A DNA stretch of 64,000 nucleotides from Porticoccaceae bacterium (GTDB taxonomy: Bacteria; Pseudomonadota; Gammaproteobacteria; Pseudomonadales; Porticoccaceae): positions 62,001 to 126,000 of the forward strand of contig JAHEGD010000005.1 in the NCBI GenBank assembly GCA_024639885.1, read 5' to 3'. Of the stretch, positions 19,312-28,844 are shown in pieces. A program made the position numbers and the translations under genes. Numbering within the stretch: position 1 is the stretch's first letter; the number at the start of each line of letters is the position of its first letter. Under the pieces are notes generated by a model. It was given only the letters and a program-made list of their open reading frames with translations. It did not search any database and had not been told where the DNA came from.

Positions 19312-20571
19312 TCAGTAGCTGTCGCGGTCGCTGGTGTCGTCGTAGACGGCGCGATCGTGGAGCCCCTCGCTGTGGGCGACCACAGTAGAGACGACACAGT
19401 CGCCGGTAATATTGACCGCAGTGCGGATCATATCCAGCAGCCGATCGACACCGATAATCAGCGCGATGCCCTCAACCGGCAGGCCGACCTGTTGCAGCAC
19501 CATCGCCAGCATGATCAATGCCGCACCGGGTACCCCGGCGGTGCCAATCGAGGCCAGCGTGGCGGTGGCGATCACCGCCAAGTAGCCCGACAGGCCGATA
19601 TCGATTCCGTAGGCCTGGGCGATAAACACGGTGGCGACGCCCTGTAATATCGCTGAGCCATCCATGTTGATAGTGGCGCCGAGTGGCACCGTAAACGAGC
19701 CGATCGACGGATTGACGCCGAGCCGGTTTTCGACCACCCCCAGGGTGATCGGCAGGGTGGCGTTGGACGAGGCGGTACTAAACCCAAACAGCGCCGCCGG
19801 GCGAACATTTTTAAATAGCGTAATCGGGTTGAGCCGGGTCAGTGCCACCAGCAGCAGCGGGTAGACCACCAAACCGTGGAACAGCAGCACCCCGACCACG
19901 GTAAAGAAGTACTTGCCGAGCGCGATAATGGCGCCAAACCCCTCGGCGCTGAACAGCGTGGTGAGCAGTGCAAACACCCCCCACGGCGCCAGGTGCATAA
20001 GAATGGTCACCATGCGCATATTGACATCGTTGATGCTCTCGAAAAACCGCAGGGCGGCCGCGCCCGGCTCGCCGACCTGGGCCAGTGCAATACCCACCAA
20101 CAGCGCAAAGACAATAATCTGCAGCATATTGCCGGCCGCCATCGCCGCGATCGGGTTGGTCGGGAAGATGCCGATCAGCACCTCTTTAACGGTCGGTGGC
20201 AGCGGCGCCGAGTAGCTGCCGTCAAAGCTGCGGTCGAGCCCGACACCGGGGTCGATGACGTTGGCAAAGATCACCGCGGCAGTGATCGCCAGCGCGGTGG
20301 TCAGCAAGTAGAAGGCGATGGTCTTGGTGGCGATCTTGCCCAAACTGACACCGGGGCTGATGGTGGCCGTGCCGACCACCAGCGAGACAAACACCAGCGG
20401 TACTACCAGCACCTTAAGCGAGGCGATAAAGACCTGCCCAACCAGGTCGAACACCGAATCGATCACCCACGCCACCAGCGGCGTCAGCTCTTGGCCGAAG
20501 GCGGCGTTGAGCAGTGAGCCGAGCAGCACGCCGGCAACCATGCCGAGCAAAATCTTGTTGGAGAGCGTCAC
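19312..20571 (-). CDS. Dicarboxylate/amino-acid:cation symporter (DAACS family)
   Basis: A 419-residue polytopic secondary transporter of the GltP/DctA family, importing acidic amino acids or C4-dicarboxylates with sodium or protons. Signatures are the Ser-rich GFSTASSNATLPIT, the ion-binding GATINMDGSAI and GVPGAALIMLAMVL. I select the GTG at 20571, eight bases after AGAGGGG. A frame open to 20679 lacks such a site and would enter the folE promoter region. The C-terminal tail (HDRAVYDDTSDRDSY) is acidic and cytoplasmic. It is divergent from folE. Confidence 0.9.
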   Translation of the reverse strand: MTLSNKILLGMVAGVLLGSLLNAAFGQELTPLVAWVIDSVFDLVGQVFIASLKVLVVPLVFVSLVVGTATISPGVSLGKIATKTIAFYLLTTALAITAAVIFANVIDPGVGLDRSFDGSYSAPLPPTVKEVLIGIFPTNPIAAMAAGNMLQIIVFALLVGIALAQVGEPGAAALRFFESINDVNMRMVTILMHLAPWGVFALLTTLFSAEGFGAIIALGKYFFTVVGVLLFHGLVVYPLLLVALTRLNPITLFKNVRPAALFGFSTASSNATLPITLGVVENRLGVNPSIGSFTVPLGATINMDGSAILQGVATVFIAQAYGIDIGLSGYLAVIATATLASIGTAGVPGAALIMLAMVLQQVGLPVEGIALIIGVDRLLDMIRTAVNITGDCVVSTVVAHSEGLHDRAVYDDTSDRDSY

Positions 20572-20739
20572 GCTGTTTACCCCTCTGTTTTGTATAGATA
20601 AAGAAGCGGCGGTTTGCCTTAAACTGGGCCCCCGGCGGCTCGCCTTATGAATCAGCGATGGTATCATAGCCGCCGCCACCGCTCGCGACCTCTATCGCTG
20701 AGAACATTTTACAGCGACGCTGTTCAACCGGAGACCACT

Positions 20740-21294
20740 ATGTCTGTAGAAAAATTCGAGCACGCCTACCGCACTATTATTGGCGAGGTCGACGACCTGG
20801 CCCGCCCGGGCCTTCTCGACACCCCGCTGCGCGCCGCCAAGGCGTTCCAGTATTTGACCCGTGGCTACCAGCAATCGGTTGAAGAGGTGGTCAACGGCGC
20901 GCTATTCCCCTCGCAGAGCAGCGAGATGATCGTCGTTCGTGATATCGAGCTCTACTCGATGTGCGAGCACCACCTGCTGCCGTTTATCGGCAAGGCATAC
21001 GTCGCTTATATCCCCCAGGGGCAGGTGATCGGTCTCTCTAAGGTGGCGCGGATTGTCGATATGTACGCTCGCCGCCTGCAGATTCAAGAGGACCTCACCG
21101 TACAGATTGCCAACGCCGTCAGTGAGCTGACCGGCGCGGCGGGTGTCGGCGTGATCGTCGAAGCCAAACACCTCTGCATGATGATGCGCGGCGTTGAAAA
21201 GCAGAACTCCTCGATGAAAACCTCGGCGATGCTCGGCAGCTTCCGCGACGACCTCGCCACCCGCAGCGAGTTTTTGTCACTGATACAGGGCTAG
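20740..21294 (+). CDS. folE: GTP cyclohydrolase I
   Basis: First enzyme of tetrahydrofolate synthesis: GTP gives 7,8-dihydroneopterin triphosphate. The 184-residue protein has the zinc site [18 protein letters not shown] with the second Cys in [13 protein letters not shown], and the [11 protein letters not shown] segment. The ATG at 20740 gives the standard short N-terminus ([13 protein letters not shown]); the frame is open further upstream but without a matching sequence. It is similar in size to one of the Pseudomonas FolE paralogues. Confidence 0.96.
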   Translation: MSVEKFEHAYRTIIGEVDDLARPGLLDTPLRAAKAFQYLTRGYQQSVEEVVNGALFPSQSSEMIVVRDIELYSMCEHHLLPFIGKAYVAYIPQGQVIGLSKVARIVDMYARRLQIQEDLTVQIANAVSELTGAAGVGVIVEAKHLCMMMRGVEKQNSSMKTSAMLGSFRDDLATRSEFLSLIQG

Positions 21295-21328
21295 CGCGCA
21301 ACGCTACCGCCCCGGCCGTTCTTGCTCG

Positions 21329-21456
21329 CCCCGGCCTTGAGCCGGGGTGTAAAAAGCAGAGTAAAATCCGCTGGCTGACAGATACCCGTCGTTCTGGGCG
21401 CTGGCGGTGGCCTTTCAACAAAGTGTCTACTTTGCGGCCCCAGCGTTTTTGGGGGC
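21329..21456. repeat. Cluster of three perfect or near-perfect palindromes
   Basis: Between folE and vapC lie CCCCGGC-CTTGA-GCCGGGG (21329-21347), CAAAGT-GTCT-ACTTTG (21419-21434) and GCCCC-N10-GGGGC (21437-21456). None is followed by a convincing T run, so they are not ordinary terminators. The first resembles the short extragenic palindromes that are scattered in many proteobacterial genomes. The rest of the 222-base gap holds no gene I can support. Confidence 0.45.
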
Positions 21457-21516
21457 TGTGGACCATACTCAGTTTTGGGCGGCGGTCTTGGGTCGTGGGC
21501 CGACAGCAGCGTGGTG

Positions 21517-21918
21517 TTAGTGGGCCCAGTTCTCTACGCGCAAGCCGCCAACCCGTTCAAATTCGCGCTGATTATTGGTAACCATAATCAACCCAAGACT
21601 GCGCGCGTGGCCGGCAATCATTAAATCGTAGGGCCCGATCGGAGTGCCGGCGGCCTGCAGTTCGGCCCGCAGCTGGCCAGAGTGTTGGGCGGCGCGGAGG
21701 TCGTAGTCGAGCACCGCCAGCCGCGCCAGAAACGACTCTACCACGGCTAGGTTCTTTTCCGGAGCGGCCGACTTTTCGGCACCAAATATCAACTCCATGG
21801 CGCTCACTGTGCTGATACAGAGTTGCTCTTGATGGCGGATAAAGGCATCGCGAACTAATGACGGTCGGTTTTTGATGGTGTAAATACAGATGTTGGTATC
21901 GAGTAAAAACTTGTGCAT
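21517..21918 (-). CDS. vapC: Type II toxin, PIN-domain ribonuclease VapC
   Basis: A 133-residue PIN-domain protein. The N-terminus FLLDTNICIYTIKNRP carries the first catalytic Asp, MELIFGAEKS the Glu, and PYDLMIAGHARSLG plus LIMVTNNQREFERV the C-terminal Asp/Asn quartet. PIN toxins of this VapC/FitB type cut tRNA or rRNA when freed from the antitoxin. The start codon overlaps the vapB stop in TAATG, so translation is coupled and antitoxin is made first. Confidence 0.95.
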   Translation of the reverse strand: MHKFLLDTNICIYTIKNRPSLVRDAFIRHQEQLCISTVSAMELIFGAEKSAAPEKNLAVVESFLARLAVLDYDLRAAQHSGQLRAELQAAGTPIGPYDLMIAGHARSLGLIMVTNNQREFERVGGLRVENWAH

Positions 21919-22148
21919 TAAAGCGATTCGCGCGGCTGTTGTACTGGTTGATCGCGCTCGACCATAAAATCGTCGCTGACTGGGGCGCTATCAAACCACT
22001 GCTGCCAAGAGCTGCCCTCGGGGGTGATGATTCGGGTGGAGCCGATGGCAACGACATCAACGCGCTTGACACTATCGGGCAGGGCGACCGCCTTGGGCAG
22101 CCGCAGCGCTTGGCTTTTGTTGCTTTTGAAGACCGATGCTTTTTCCAT
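21918..22148 (-). CDS. vapB: Antitoxin VapB (AbrB/SpoVT-like DNA-binding)
   Basis: A 76-residue antitoxin. The N-terminal swapped-hairpin DNA-binding domain is seen in ASVFKSNKSQALRLPKAV (the typical KSNRSQAVRLP motif), and the C-terminal half (WQQWFDSAP) would wrap VapC. I choose the ATG at 22148: a frame extending to 22184 would translate the operator and lies upstream of the predicted transcription start. It would repress its own operon through the palindrome at 22160-22180, with VapC as co-repressor, as in known VapBC and FitAB systems. Confidence 0.93.
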   Translation of the reverse strand: MEKASVFKSNKSQALRLPKAVALPDSVKRVDVVAIGSTRIITPEGSSWQQWFDSAPVSDDFMVERDQPVQQPRESL

Positions 22149-22159
22149 AGAACGCCCTT

Positions 22160-22180
22160 GTATATCCCATTTGGATATAC
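22160..22180. promoter_or_regulatory. VapB operator palindrome
   Basis: Perfect inverted repeat GTATATCC-CATTT-GGATATAC, 11 bases before the vapB start and covering the predicted transcription start. GTATAT half-sites are typical of VapB/FitA operators. Confidence 0.8.
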
Positions 22181-22209
22181 ACATTAGGCCAGCCGCCCTG
22201 CGCTGTCAA
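22181..22209 (-). promoter_or_regulatory. vapBC promoter
   Basis: On the minus strand a perfect -35 TTGACA (22209-22204), 17-base spacer and -10 TAATGT (22186-22181). Transcription would begin around 22174, inside the operator, so bound VapB would block polymerase. Confidence 0.7.
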
Positions 22210-22291
22210 CGGTGGCTGGCTGGCGGGCAGTTGAATGGGCTGCGCCTAATTCGGGATGGGTGCGGACTGCAGCCTGGGGCCCGGTTTAAGC

Positions 22292-23755
22292 CTATAGCCC
22301 GAGCTCCTCCCACAGCGCATCGACGCGCGCCTTAACCTCATCGCTCATGGCGATCGGCGCGCCCCACTCGCGGCAGGTTTCACCGTCAACCTTGTTGGTC
22401 GCGTCGAAGCCGATCTTCGAGCCGAGCCCGGCCACCGGCGAGGCGAAGTCGAGATAGTCGATCGGGGTGTTCTCGATGATGGTGGTGTCGCGGGCTGGGT
22501 CCATGCGGGTGGTCATCGCCCAGATCACGTCCTGCCAGTTGCGTACGTCGACATCGGCGTCGGTCACCACGACGAACTTGGTGTACATAAACTGGCGCAA
22601 AAACGACCAGACGCCCATCATCACCCGCTTGGCGTGGCCGGCGTACTGCTTGTTCATGCTGACTACCGCCATCCGGTACGAGCAGCCCTCGGGCGGCAGG
22701 TAGAAGTCGACAATCTCGGGAAACTGCTTCTGCAGGATCGGCACAAACACTTCGTTGAGCGCCACGCCAAGAATCGCCGGCTCGTCGGGTGGCCGGCCGG
22801 TGTAGGTGCTGTGGTAGATCGGGTTGCTGCGGTGGGTGATGCGCTCGACGGTAAATACCGGGAACCGCTCGACCTCGTTGTAGTAGCCGGTATGGTCGCC
22901 AAAGGGCCCCTCGTCGGCGAGCTCGCCGGGCAGCAGGTGGCCCTCTAAAATGTATTCGGCACTGGCCGGCACCTGTAGATCGCTACCCAGGCAGTTGGCC
23001 ACTTGGGTCTTTTCGCCGCGCAGCAGCCCGGCGAAAGCGTACTCCGACAGGGTGTCTGGCACCGGCGTCACCGCACCGAGAATGGTCGCCGGGTCGGCGC
23101 CCAGCGCCACCGCGACCGGGTAGGGCTGGCCGGGGTTGCGGCGCTGAAACTCGCGGTAGTCCAGGGCGCCGCCGCGGTGGGCCAGCCAGCGCATAATCAG
23201 CTTGTTCTTGGCGGTCTTCTGCATCCGGTAGATGCCCAAATTTTGGCGCTCTTTATCTGGCCCGCGGGTGACCACCAGCGGCCAGGTGACCAGCGGCCCG
23301 GCGTCGCCGGGCCAGCAGGTCTGGATCGGCAGCAAGTCGAGATCGACGGCGTCGCCCTCAATAACGTGCTGTTGGCAGGCCGGCTTGCCAACCACTTTAA
23401 CCGGCATGTTGAGCACCTGCTTAAAGTCGTGGCGCTTCTCCCAGAGGTCGCGCAGCCCCTTGGGTGGCTCCGGCTCTTTGAGGAAGGCAAGCAGCGTGCC
23501 GACATCGCGCAGCGCGCTGACAGACTCTTGGCCCATACCCAGCGCCACCCGCTCGGGGGTGCCGAACAGATTGGTGAGTACCGGGGTGGTGTAGCCGACC
23601 GGGTTTTCAAACAGCAGCGCCGGGCCAGCGGCGCGCAGCACGCGGTCGCTGATCTCGGTCATTTCAAGATTGGGGTCGACCGGCTCGGTGATGCGCAGCA
23701 GCTCGCCGCGCTCCTCGAGCAGGTTGATAAAGTCGCGCAGGTCTCGCAGCTTCAT
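22292..23755 (-). CDS. ubiD: 4-hydroxy-3-polyprenylbenzoate decarboxylase UbiD
   Basis: Prenylated-FMN-dependent decarboxylase of ubiquinone synthesis. The 487-residue protein begins [22 protein letters not shown], the UbiD N-terminus, and contains [12 protein letters not shown] (active-site Glu/Asp region) and [21 protein letters not shown]. The length equals that of the family. Its partner UbiX, which makes the cofactor, is not in the window. It lies 13 bases after rho in the same direction and may be read through from the rho promoter. Confidence 0.96.
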   Translation of the reverse strand: MKLRDLRDFINLLEERGELLRITEPVDPNLEMTEISDRVLRAAGPALLFENPVGYTTPVLTNLFGTPERVALGMGQESVSALRDVGTLLAFLKEPEPPKGLRDLWEKRHDFKQVLNMPVKVVGKPACQQHVIEGDAVDLDLLPIQTCWPGDAGPLVTWPLVVTRGPDKERQNLGIYRMQKTAKNKLIMRWLAHRGGALDYREFQRRNPGQPYPVAVALGADPATILGAVTPVPDTLSEYAFAGLLRGEKTQVANCLGSDLQVPASAEYILEGHLLPGELADEGPFGDHTGYYNEVERFPVFTVERITHRSNPIYHSTYTGRPPDEPAILGVALNEVFVPILQKQFPEIVDFYLPPEGCSYRMAVVSMNKQYAGHAKRVMMGVWSFLRQFMYTKFVVVTDADVDVRNWQDVIWAMTTRMDPARDTTIIENTPIDYLDFASPVAGLGSKIGFDATNKVDGETCREWGAPIAMSDEVKARVDALWEELGL

Positions 23756-23768
23756 CGCGGCTCCTTAT

Positions 23769-25028
23769 CTATTTGCGGCGCATCGCGCCGAAGAACTCGT
23801 CGTTAGATTTGAAGCCCTTGAGCTTCTCGACCAAAAACTCGGTGGCCGGCAGGTCTTCCATGTCGTGCAGCAGCTTGCGCAGGATCCATACTTTTTGCAG
23901 CTCGGCCTCGTCCATCAGCAGGTCTTCGCGGCGGGTGCCAGAGCGGCGCACGTTGATCGCCGGGTAGACGCGCTTTTCGGCGATCTTGCGGTCGAGGTGC
24001 AGCTCCATGTTGCCGGTGCCTTTGAACTCTTCGTAGATCACCTCGTCCATCTTGGAGCCGGTGTCGATCAGCGCGGTGGCGATGATCGTCAGGCTGCCGC
24101 CGTGCTCGATGTTGCGCGCGGCACCAAAGAAGCGTTTCGGTTTCTCCAGCGCGTGGGCGTCGACACCACCGGTCAGCACCTTGCCCGACGAGGGGATCAC
24201 GGTGTTGTAGGCGCGCGCCAGCCGGGTGATCGAGTCGAGCAGGATCACCACATCTTTTTTGTGTTCAACCAGCCGCTTGGCCTTCTCGATGACCATCTCG
24301 GCAACCTGCACGTGGCGGGTTGGCGGCTCATCAAAGGTTGATGCGATCACTTCGCCGCGCACGGTGCGCTGCATCTCGGTCACCTCTTCGGGGCGCTCGT
24401 CGATCAACAGCACGATGATGTAGCAGTCGGGGGCGTTGCGAACAATCGACTGAGCGATGTTCTGCATCATGATGGTTTTACCGGCCTTGGGCGGCGCCAC
24501 AATCAGTCCGCGCTGGCCTTTGCCGATCGGTGCAACCAGGTCGATGATGCGGCCGGTCAAATCTTCGGTCGAGCCGTTGCCGGCCTCGAGCCGAATCACA
24601 TCGTCGGGAAACAGCGGGGTGAGGTTTTCAAAGAGAATCTTGTTTTTCGAGCTTTCCGGCGCATCAAAGTTGATCTGGTCAACCTTGAGTAGCGCAAAGT
24701 AGCGCTCGCCATCTTTGGGCGGGCGGATCTTGCCAGAGATGCTGTCGCCGGTGCGCAGGTTAAAACGGCGGATCTGGCTGGGTGATACGTAGATATCGTC
24801 GGGGCCGGCCAGGTAAGAGGAGCCGCCAGAGCGCAAAAAGCCAAACCCATCGGGCAGGATCTCGAGCACGCCATCGCCGTAGATGTCCTCGCCACCTTTG
24901 GCGTGGCGCTTGAGCATAGCGAAGATGATGTCTTGCTTGCGCGAGCGGGCGATGTTTTCAAGGCCTGCGGTGGCGGCCAGTTCGACGAGCTCGTCGATCG
25001 GTTTTTGCTTCAGTTCAGATAGGTTCAT
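23769..25028 (-). CDS. rho: Transcription termination factor Rho
   Basis: Hexameric RNA-dependent ATPase. With the ATG at 25028 the protein is 419 residues, the same as E. coli Rho, and begins [18 protein letters not shown]. The RNA-binding OSB region includes DGFGFLRS, the P-loop is [12 protein letters not shown], the arginine-finger and Q-loop region reads [17 protein letters not shown], and the secondary RNA site region [11 protein letters not shown] follows. An upstream in-frame start at 25064 adds a non-conserved tail. The roughly 150-base leader could mediate Rho autoregulation, as known in enterics. Confidence 0.98.
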   Translation of the reverse strand: MNLSELKQKPIDELVELAATAGLENIARSRKQDIIFAMLKRHAKGGEDIYGDGVLEILPDGFGFLRSGGSSYLAGPDDIYVSPSQIRRFNLRTGDSISGKIRPPKDGERYFALLKVDQINFDAPESSKNKILFENLTPLFPDDVIRLEAGNGSTEDLTGRIIDLVAPIGKGQRGLIVAPPKAGKTIMMQNIAQSIVRNAPDCYIIVLLIDERPEEVTEMQRTVRGEVIASTFDEPPTRHVQVAEMVIEKAKRLVEHKKDVVILLDSITRLARAYNTVIPSSGKVLTGGVDAHALEKPKRFFGAARNIEHGGSLTIIATALIDTGSKMDEVIYEEFKGTGNMELHLDRKIAEKRVYPAINVRRSGTRREDLLMDEAELQKVWILRKLLHDMEDLPATEFLVEKLKGFKSNDEFFGAMRRK

Positions 25029-25185
25029 ACGGGCTTTTTTGTCGGTTGGAAAGAGGGGTGTCAAAACGCGAGCTGCGGCTCAGGGCGGCCGAGTTGGCGC
25101 GGTGAGCGGGCAAAAGAAACATTGTGGTCGCGCTGGGTATGCTAGCTGGGGGAGAGATAGAGCCGCATTGCGCGTCAGTGGCAGA

Positions 25186-25213
25186 AGTATAGCGCGGTGC
25201 GGGCAAACCGCAA
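25186..25213 (-). promoter_or_regulatory. Candidate rho promoter
   Basis: On the minus strand, -35 TTGCGG (25213-25208), 16-base spacer and -10 TATACT (25191-25186). This would give a leader of about 150 bases before the rho ATG. Confidence 0.45.
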
Positions 25214-25224
25214 CCGCTAAATGC

Positions 25225-25247
25225 GCCCCACACCAAGGGTGTGGGGC
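25225..25247 (-). terminator. Strong hairpin after trxA, probable terminator
   Basis: GCCCCACACC-CTT-GGTGTGGGGC gives a perfect 10-bp stem 10 bases past the trxA stop codon. Only a short T run (ATTT) follows on the minus strand, so termination may be partial or Rho-assisted. Confidence 0.7.
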
Positions 25248-25256
25248 GGGTTACTC

Positions 25257-25583
25257 TTAGAGCAGCGCGTCCATAAATTCGGTCAGCTGCGACTTCGACA
25301 GGGCGCCCACTTTGGTCGCTTCAATCGAGCCATTTTTAAATGCCAAGATGGTCGGGATACCGCGCACGTTGAACTTGGCGGCCGCTTCGGGGTTTTCGTC
25401 GACGTTGATCTTGCAGATCTTAACGCGGCCGTCGTACTCCTCGGCAACTTGGTCGAGCAGCGGGGCAATCATCTTGCAGGGGCCGCACCACGGCGCCCAG
25501 AAGTCGACCAGCGTCGGCAGCTCAGCTTGCTGGACGTCGGCCTCAAAATTGGCATCGGTAGTGTGAACAATCTTCTCGCTCAT
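25257..25583 (-). CDS. trxA: Thioredoxin 1
   Basis: The 108-residue cytoplasmic thiol-disulfide reductase carries the active site [10 protein letters not shown] and the cis-proline segment VRGIPTI (Ile-Pro-Thr). I use the ATG at 25583, giving MSEKIVHTT; a start five codons earlier is possible but adds MRGNT before it. The trxA-rho order is conserved in gammaproteobacteria. Confidence 0.97.
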   Translation of the reverse strand: MSEKIVHTTDANFEADVQQAELPTLVDFWAPWCGPCKMIAPLLDQVAEEYDGRVKICKINVDENPEAAAKFNVRGIPTILAFKNGSIEATKVGALSKSQLTEFMDALL

Positions 25584-25645
25584 CGTGTTTCCTCTCACTG
25601 TCTGCTAGGTAGGTTAAAGCGGGGTGGTGGCTGTGCCGGGCTGCG

Positions 25646-25675
25646 ATGATAACACCGCACGGGGCGCGGCAACAA
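25646..25675 (-). promoter_or_regulatory. Candidate trxA promoter
   Basis: On the minus strand, -35 TTGTTG (25675-25670), 18-base spacer and -10 TATCAT (25651-25646, 5 of 6), 63 bases before the ATG. Confidence 0.4.
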
Positions 25676-25689
25676 ATAGTCGCTGCGGT

Positions 25690-26649
25690 TCAGCTGGCCA
25701 GATAGGGCGGTGGTGGCTCCTGGCCGACGATCGACACCGGGTCGATGTGGATCAGCACCTCGGCGCCCGGGTGGACCGCCTCCAGCGCCTCTTCAACGCG
25801 GTCCGAGATGACATGCGCGGCGAGCAGATTGAGGTGGTCGTCGAGCTCAATGTGCACCTGAATAAAGGTGTCGGTGCCGGCCCGCCGAGTGCGCAGGTCG
25901 TGGTAGCCGCGCAGCTCTGGCTGGCCGTCCAGCACTGCCTTGATGGCGGCCCGCTCGTCGTCCGGCAGCTCGCGGTCCATCAGGTGGTCGCCGGCTTCGC
26001 GGACAATCTCCCAGGCGCTGTAGAGGATATAAAAGCCGACCGCCAGCGCCAGCAGCGGGTCAACAAGACCCCAGCCGCGGGCGGCGAAGAACAGCGCCAC
26101 AATGACCGCGGCATTGACCAGCAGGTCGCTCTTGTAGTGCAGCGCATCGGCCGAGATGGCGGTCGAGCCGGTCTTGGCGATGACGTGGCGCTGAAAGATC
26201 ACCAGCCCCAGCGTCAGCGCCATCGACACCACCATCACCAGTTGGCCGAGCGCGGTGGCGCCGACCGCGGCCGGGCTGATCAGCCGCTGCGCCGCCTCGA
26301 CCAACAGAAAGCCGGCGGAGCCGGTGATAAACGCCGCCTGACCGAGCCCGGCCAGCGCCTCGGCTTTGCCGTGGCCAAAGCGGTGCTCGTGGTCGGCCGG
26401 GGTCAGCGCGTGGCGTACCGCGGCCAGGTTGACCAGCGAGGCGAGCGCGTCCAGGCAGGAGTCGATCAGCGTCGCCAGCAGGCTGATCGAGCCAGACTGC
26501 GCCCAGGCGTAGAGCTTGATGGTGATCAGTACCAGTGCAACGCCAGTCGAGGCGTAGGTGGCGAGACGCATCAGCCGGCCGGCTTCGGCCGATGGCAGGC
26601 GCTGCGCGTGCAGAGGCGGGGGCGAGGGCGGTGTGGCGGGGTCAGTCAT
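25690..26649 (-). CDS. Cation diffusion facilitator transporter (FieF-like)
   Basis: A 319-residue inner-membrane metal/proton antiporter for divalent cations such as zinc or iron. Six membrane segments are visible. The metal-site motifs are DSCLDALASLVNLAAV (helix 2, DxxxD) and HYKSDLLVNAAVIVAL (helix 5, HxxxD), which is the His/Asp pattern seen in FieF-type members. DHEHRFGHGKAEAL lies in the loop between. The cytoplasmic C-terminal domain includes HIELDDHLNLLAAHVISDRVE. The metal cannot be told from sequence alone. Confidence 0.92.
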   Translation of the reverse strand: MTDPATPPSPPPLHAQRLPSAEAGRLMRLATYASTGVALVLITIKLYAWAQSGSISLLATLIDSCLDALASLVNLAAVRHALTPADHEHRFGHGKAEALAGLGQAAFITGSAGFLLVEAAQRLISPAAVGATALGQLVMVVSMALTLGLVIFQRHVIAKTGSTAISADALHYKSDLLVNAAVIVALFFAARGWGLVDPLLALAVGFYILYSAWEIVREAGDHLMDRELPDDERAAIKAVLDGQPELRGYHDLRTRRAGTDTFIQVHIELDDHLNLLAAHVISDRVEEALEAVHPGAEVLIHIDPVSIVGQEPPPPYLAS

Positions 26650-26675
26650 GCCGGCAGTCTACCAGATGCGGGTGG

Positions 26676-27818
26676 CTATGCGGTGTCGAAGGCGGCCACT
26701 ACGCTGTTTAAAAACCGGTAGCCCAGCGCCGTGGTCTGCAGCCGTTCGGCGCGCGCCTCGAGCAGCCCTTGGCGGCGCAGGGTCGCCAGTTGCGACCCGA
26801 TAGTGGCAAGCTCAAGGCCGGTGCGCTGGCTAAACAGGCTGGCGGCTACCCCCTCGCGCAGCCGCAGCGCGTTGAGCATAAACTCGAGCGGCAGCTCGGC
26901 GCGGTCGATAACCTGCTCGGCGGCGAGCGGGTCGCTGCGGCTCAGGTAGTCGTCGGGGCGGCGGCTATTGTTGCGTCGCCGCACGCTTAGCTGGCCGTCC
27001 ACCATGGCGCTCAGCTTGGCGTGGGCGCCGGCGCCGATCCCGAGGTAGTCGCCAAACTGCCAGTAGTTGAGGTTGTGGCGGGCGGCGCCACCGCGCTGGT
27101 AGGCCGACACCTCGTAGTGGTCAAAGCCGCTCTCCAGCAGCAGCGCGTGGCCGCGCTGGGCGATCGCCTCCAGCGTCGGCTCAGCCGGCAGCGCCGGTGG
27201 CCGCGAGTAGAACTCGGTGTTCGGCTCAAGGGTCAGCTGGTACCAAGAGAGGTGGTCGGCGCCGCTGTCGATGGCGCGCTGCAGGTCGGCCAGAGCGCCG
27301 TCGGCGGTCTGCTCGGGCAGGCCGTGCATCAGGTCGATGTTGATCCGCGCAAAGCCGGCCGCCTGCGCCATCGCCACCGCGGCGCCGGCCTCGCTGGCGC
27401 CGTGGACGCGGCCAAGCCGCTGCAGCTGGGTGTCGTCAAAGCTCTGTACGCCGATCGACAGGCGGTTGACGCCGGCCGCGCGGTAGCCGCTAAAGCGTGC
27501 CTGTTCGGCGGCGCCGGGGTTGGCTTCAAGGGTGATCTCGATGTCGTCGGCAAAGTCGATCAGCCGCTCGGCGGCGTCCAGCACACTGCCGATCGCCGCG
27601 GCGCTGAACAGCGACGGTGTGCCGCCGCCAAAAAAGATCGACTGCAGCGGCCGCCCAGCGGCGGTCTCAACACTGCGCTCCAGCTCGCCGACCAGCGCCG
27701 CCACATAGGTCGCCTCGGGCAGGGCGGCGGGGGCGCGGTGCGAGTTAAAGTCGCAGTAGGGGCACTTTTTTATGCACCACGGAATGTGCACATAGAGCGA
27801 CAGCGGCGGCAGTGTCAC
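26676..27818 (-). CDS. hemW: Radical SAM haem chaperone HemW
   Basis: A 380-residue radical SAM protein of the coproporphyrinogen-III-oxidase-like group, which carries haem to respiratory targets rather than oxidising coproporphyrinogen. The cluster motif is Cys15-Cys19-Cys22 in [14 protein letters not shown]; HemN proper would have an additional Cys four residues away. GGGTPSLF and a C-terminal HemN_C domain ([13 protein letters not shown]) follow. It starts with GTG at 27818, overlapping the rdgB stop in GTGA. Confidence 0.94.
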   Translation of the reverse strand: MTLPPLSLYVHIPWCIKKCPYCDFNSHRAPAALPEATYVAALVGELERSVETAAGRPLQSIFFGGGTPSLFSAAAIGSVLDAAERLIDFADDIEITLEANPGAAEQARFSGYRAAGVNRLSIGVQSFDDTQLQRLGRVHGASEAGAAVAMAQAAGFARINIDLMHGLPEQTADGALADLQRAIDSGADHLSWYQLTLEPNTEFYSRPPALPAEPTLEAIAQRGHALLLESGFDHYEVSAYQRGGAARHNLNYWQFGDYLGIGAGAHAKLSAMVDGQLSVRRRNNSRRPDDYLSRSDPLAAEQVIDRAELPLEFMLNALRLREGVAASLFSQRTGLELATIGSQLATLRRQGLLEARAERLQTTALGYRFLNSVVAAFDTA

Positions 27819-28426
27819 GCCGGCAAGAAGCCGTCGAGGGCGGCCAGCAGTTGGGCGCTGGCGACAGCGCGGTGGCTGAGCCGGTTTTTGGTCGCATCGT
27901 CGAGCTCGGCGGCGGTGCAGCCGAGCGCCGGTACAAAGAACAGCGGGTCGTAGCCAAAGCCGTTGCTACCGCGCGGCGTATCGGTGATCACCCCGCTCCA
28001 GCTACCGTGGCAGATCAGCGGGGTCGGGTCATCGGCGTGGCGCAGCAGCACCAGCACCGCGTGGTAGTGGGCGCTGCGCGCCAGATTGGGGTCGGCGGCC
28101 AGTGTCGCCAGCAGCTTGGCGCAGTTGTCGGCGTCGCTGGCGCCGGCACCGGCGTAGCGCGCCGAGTAGATACCCGGCGCGCCACCGAGCCCGTCAACCG
28201 CCAGCCCAGAGTCGTCGGCCAGTGCCGCCAGGCCGGTCGCGGCGGCCGCGTTGCGCGCCTTGAGCAGCGCGTTCTCGACAAAGGTCAGGCCGGTCTCGTC
28301 GGCCTCGGCAACCGCAAACTCCGCCTGCGCTACCACCTGCCAGCCGCGCGGCTGAAACAGGGCGGCCAGCTCGGCAATCTTTTTGCGGTTGCCGCTGGCC
28401 AGGACGATCTGGCGGTTACTGCTCAT
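27815..28426 (-). CDS. rdgB: dITP/XTP pyrophosphatase
   Basis: House-cleaning nucleotide hydrolase that removes dITP, ITP and XTP. The 203-residue protein has [11 protein letters not shown] at the N-terminus, [34 protein letters not shown] with the catalytic Asp, and [13 protein letters not shown]. The start overlaps DUF4426 by 11 bases and the stop overlaps hemW by four, so the three form one operon. The order metX-metW-DUF4426-rdgB-hemW is that of Pseudomonas. Confidence 0.96.
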   Translation of the reverse strand: MSSNRQIVLASGNRKKIAELAALFQPRGWQVVAQAEFAVAEADETGLTFVENALLKARNAAAATGLAALADDSGLAVDGLGGAPGIYSARYAGAGASDADNCAKLLATLAADPNLARSAHYHAVLVLLRHADDPTPLICHGSWSGVITDTPRGSNGFGYDPLFFVPALGCTAAELDDATKNRLSHRAVASAQLLAALDGFLPA

Positions 28427-28835
28427 AGAGACGCTGCTTAAAGTTAAAGGTTTTATTCGGTTGGCCGGCGCTGGTAACGCTGATGTGAAAGCTTAAAAAC
28501 TCCTCGCCGTCGATCTTAAATGGGGCCAGGTAGTAGATCGCATCGCCCTCGTCGATGGTGATGAAGTCGAGCGACTGCTGCTGTTGCAAGATGTTGCTGA
28601 CCCGGCCGCTGAGCTGCGCCGGTTGCGGCCGGTTGTCGCGGTCGATCACCGCGATATTGACCAGCCCGCGGTCGCGACCGCGGCTGAGCCCATACAGCGC
28701 GGCGATCTCGGGCTTTAGAAAGGTGGTGTTAAAAGCGCTGTAAACCACTTGGTAGCCGTCGCCAAGCGGCACCGTGGCGGCCTGGGCTGAGAGCGGCAGC
28801 AGCGCTGCCAGCAGCAATAGGATCACTCTTTTCAT
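28416..28835 (-). CDS. DUF4426 periplasmic protein
   Basis: A 139-residue exported protein. Residues 1-19 ([19 protein letters not shown]) are a clear signal peptide with an AQA cleavage site. The mature part contains [22 protein letters not shown], the typical start of DUF4426 proteins found between metW and rdgB in many gammaproteobacteria. The function is unknown. The strong conservation of its position suggests cotranscription with metXW rather than a proven role in methionine synthesis. Confidence 0.87.
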   Translation of the reverse strand: MKRVILLLLAALLPLSAQAATVPLGDGYQVVYSAFNTTFLKPEIAALYGLSRGRDRGLVNIAVIDRDNRPQPAQLSGRVSNILQQQQSLDFITIDEGDAIYYLAPFKIDGEEFLSFHISVTSAGQPNKTFNFKQRLYEQ

Positions 28836-28844
28836 GGCGGGCTC

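Noticed and set aside
21119-21466. 115-codon minus-strand frame over the folE end and the three palindromes
   Set aside because: Overlaps folE antisense, is Arg/Ser-rich and crosses all three palindromes; no family recognised.
25624-26721. Long open frame (365 codons) opposite the cation efflux gene
   Set aside because: It is antisense to a clear FieF-like gene; translation is Gly/Arg/Gln/His-rich without motifs. Such shadows are expected in GC-rich DNA. The same applies to the long frames opposite ubiD (23003-23806), hemW (27021-27953), purD (57816-58472) and purH (59155-60042).
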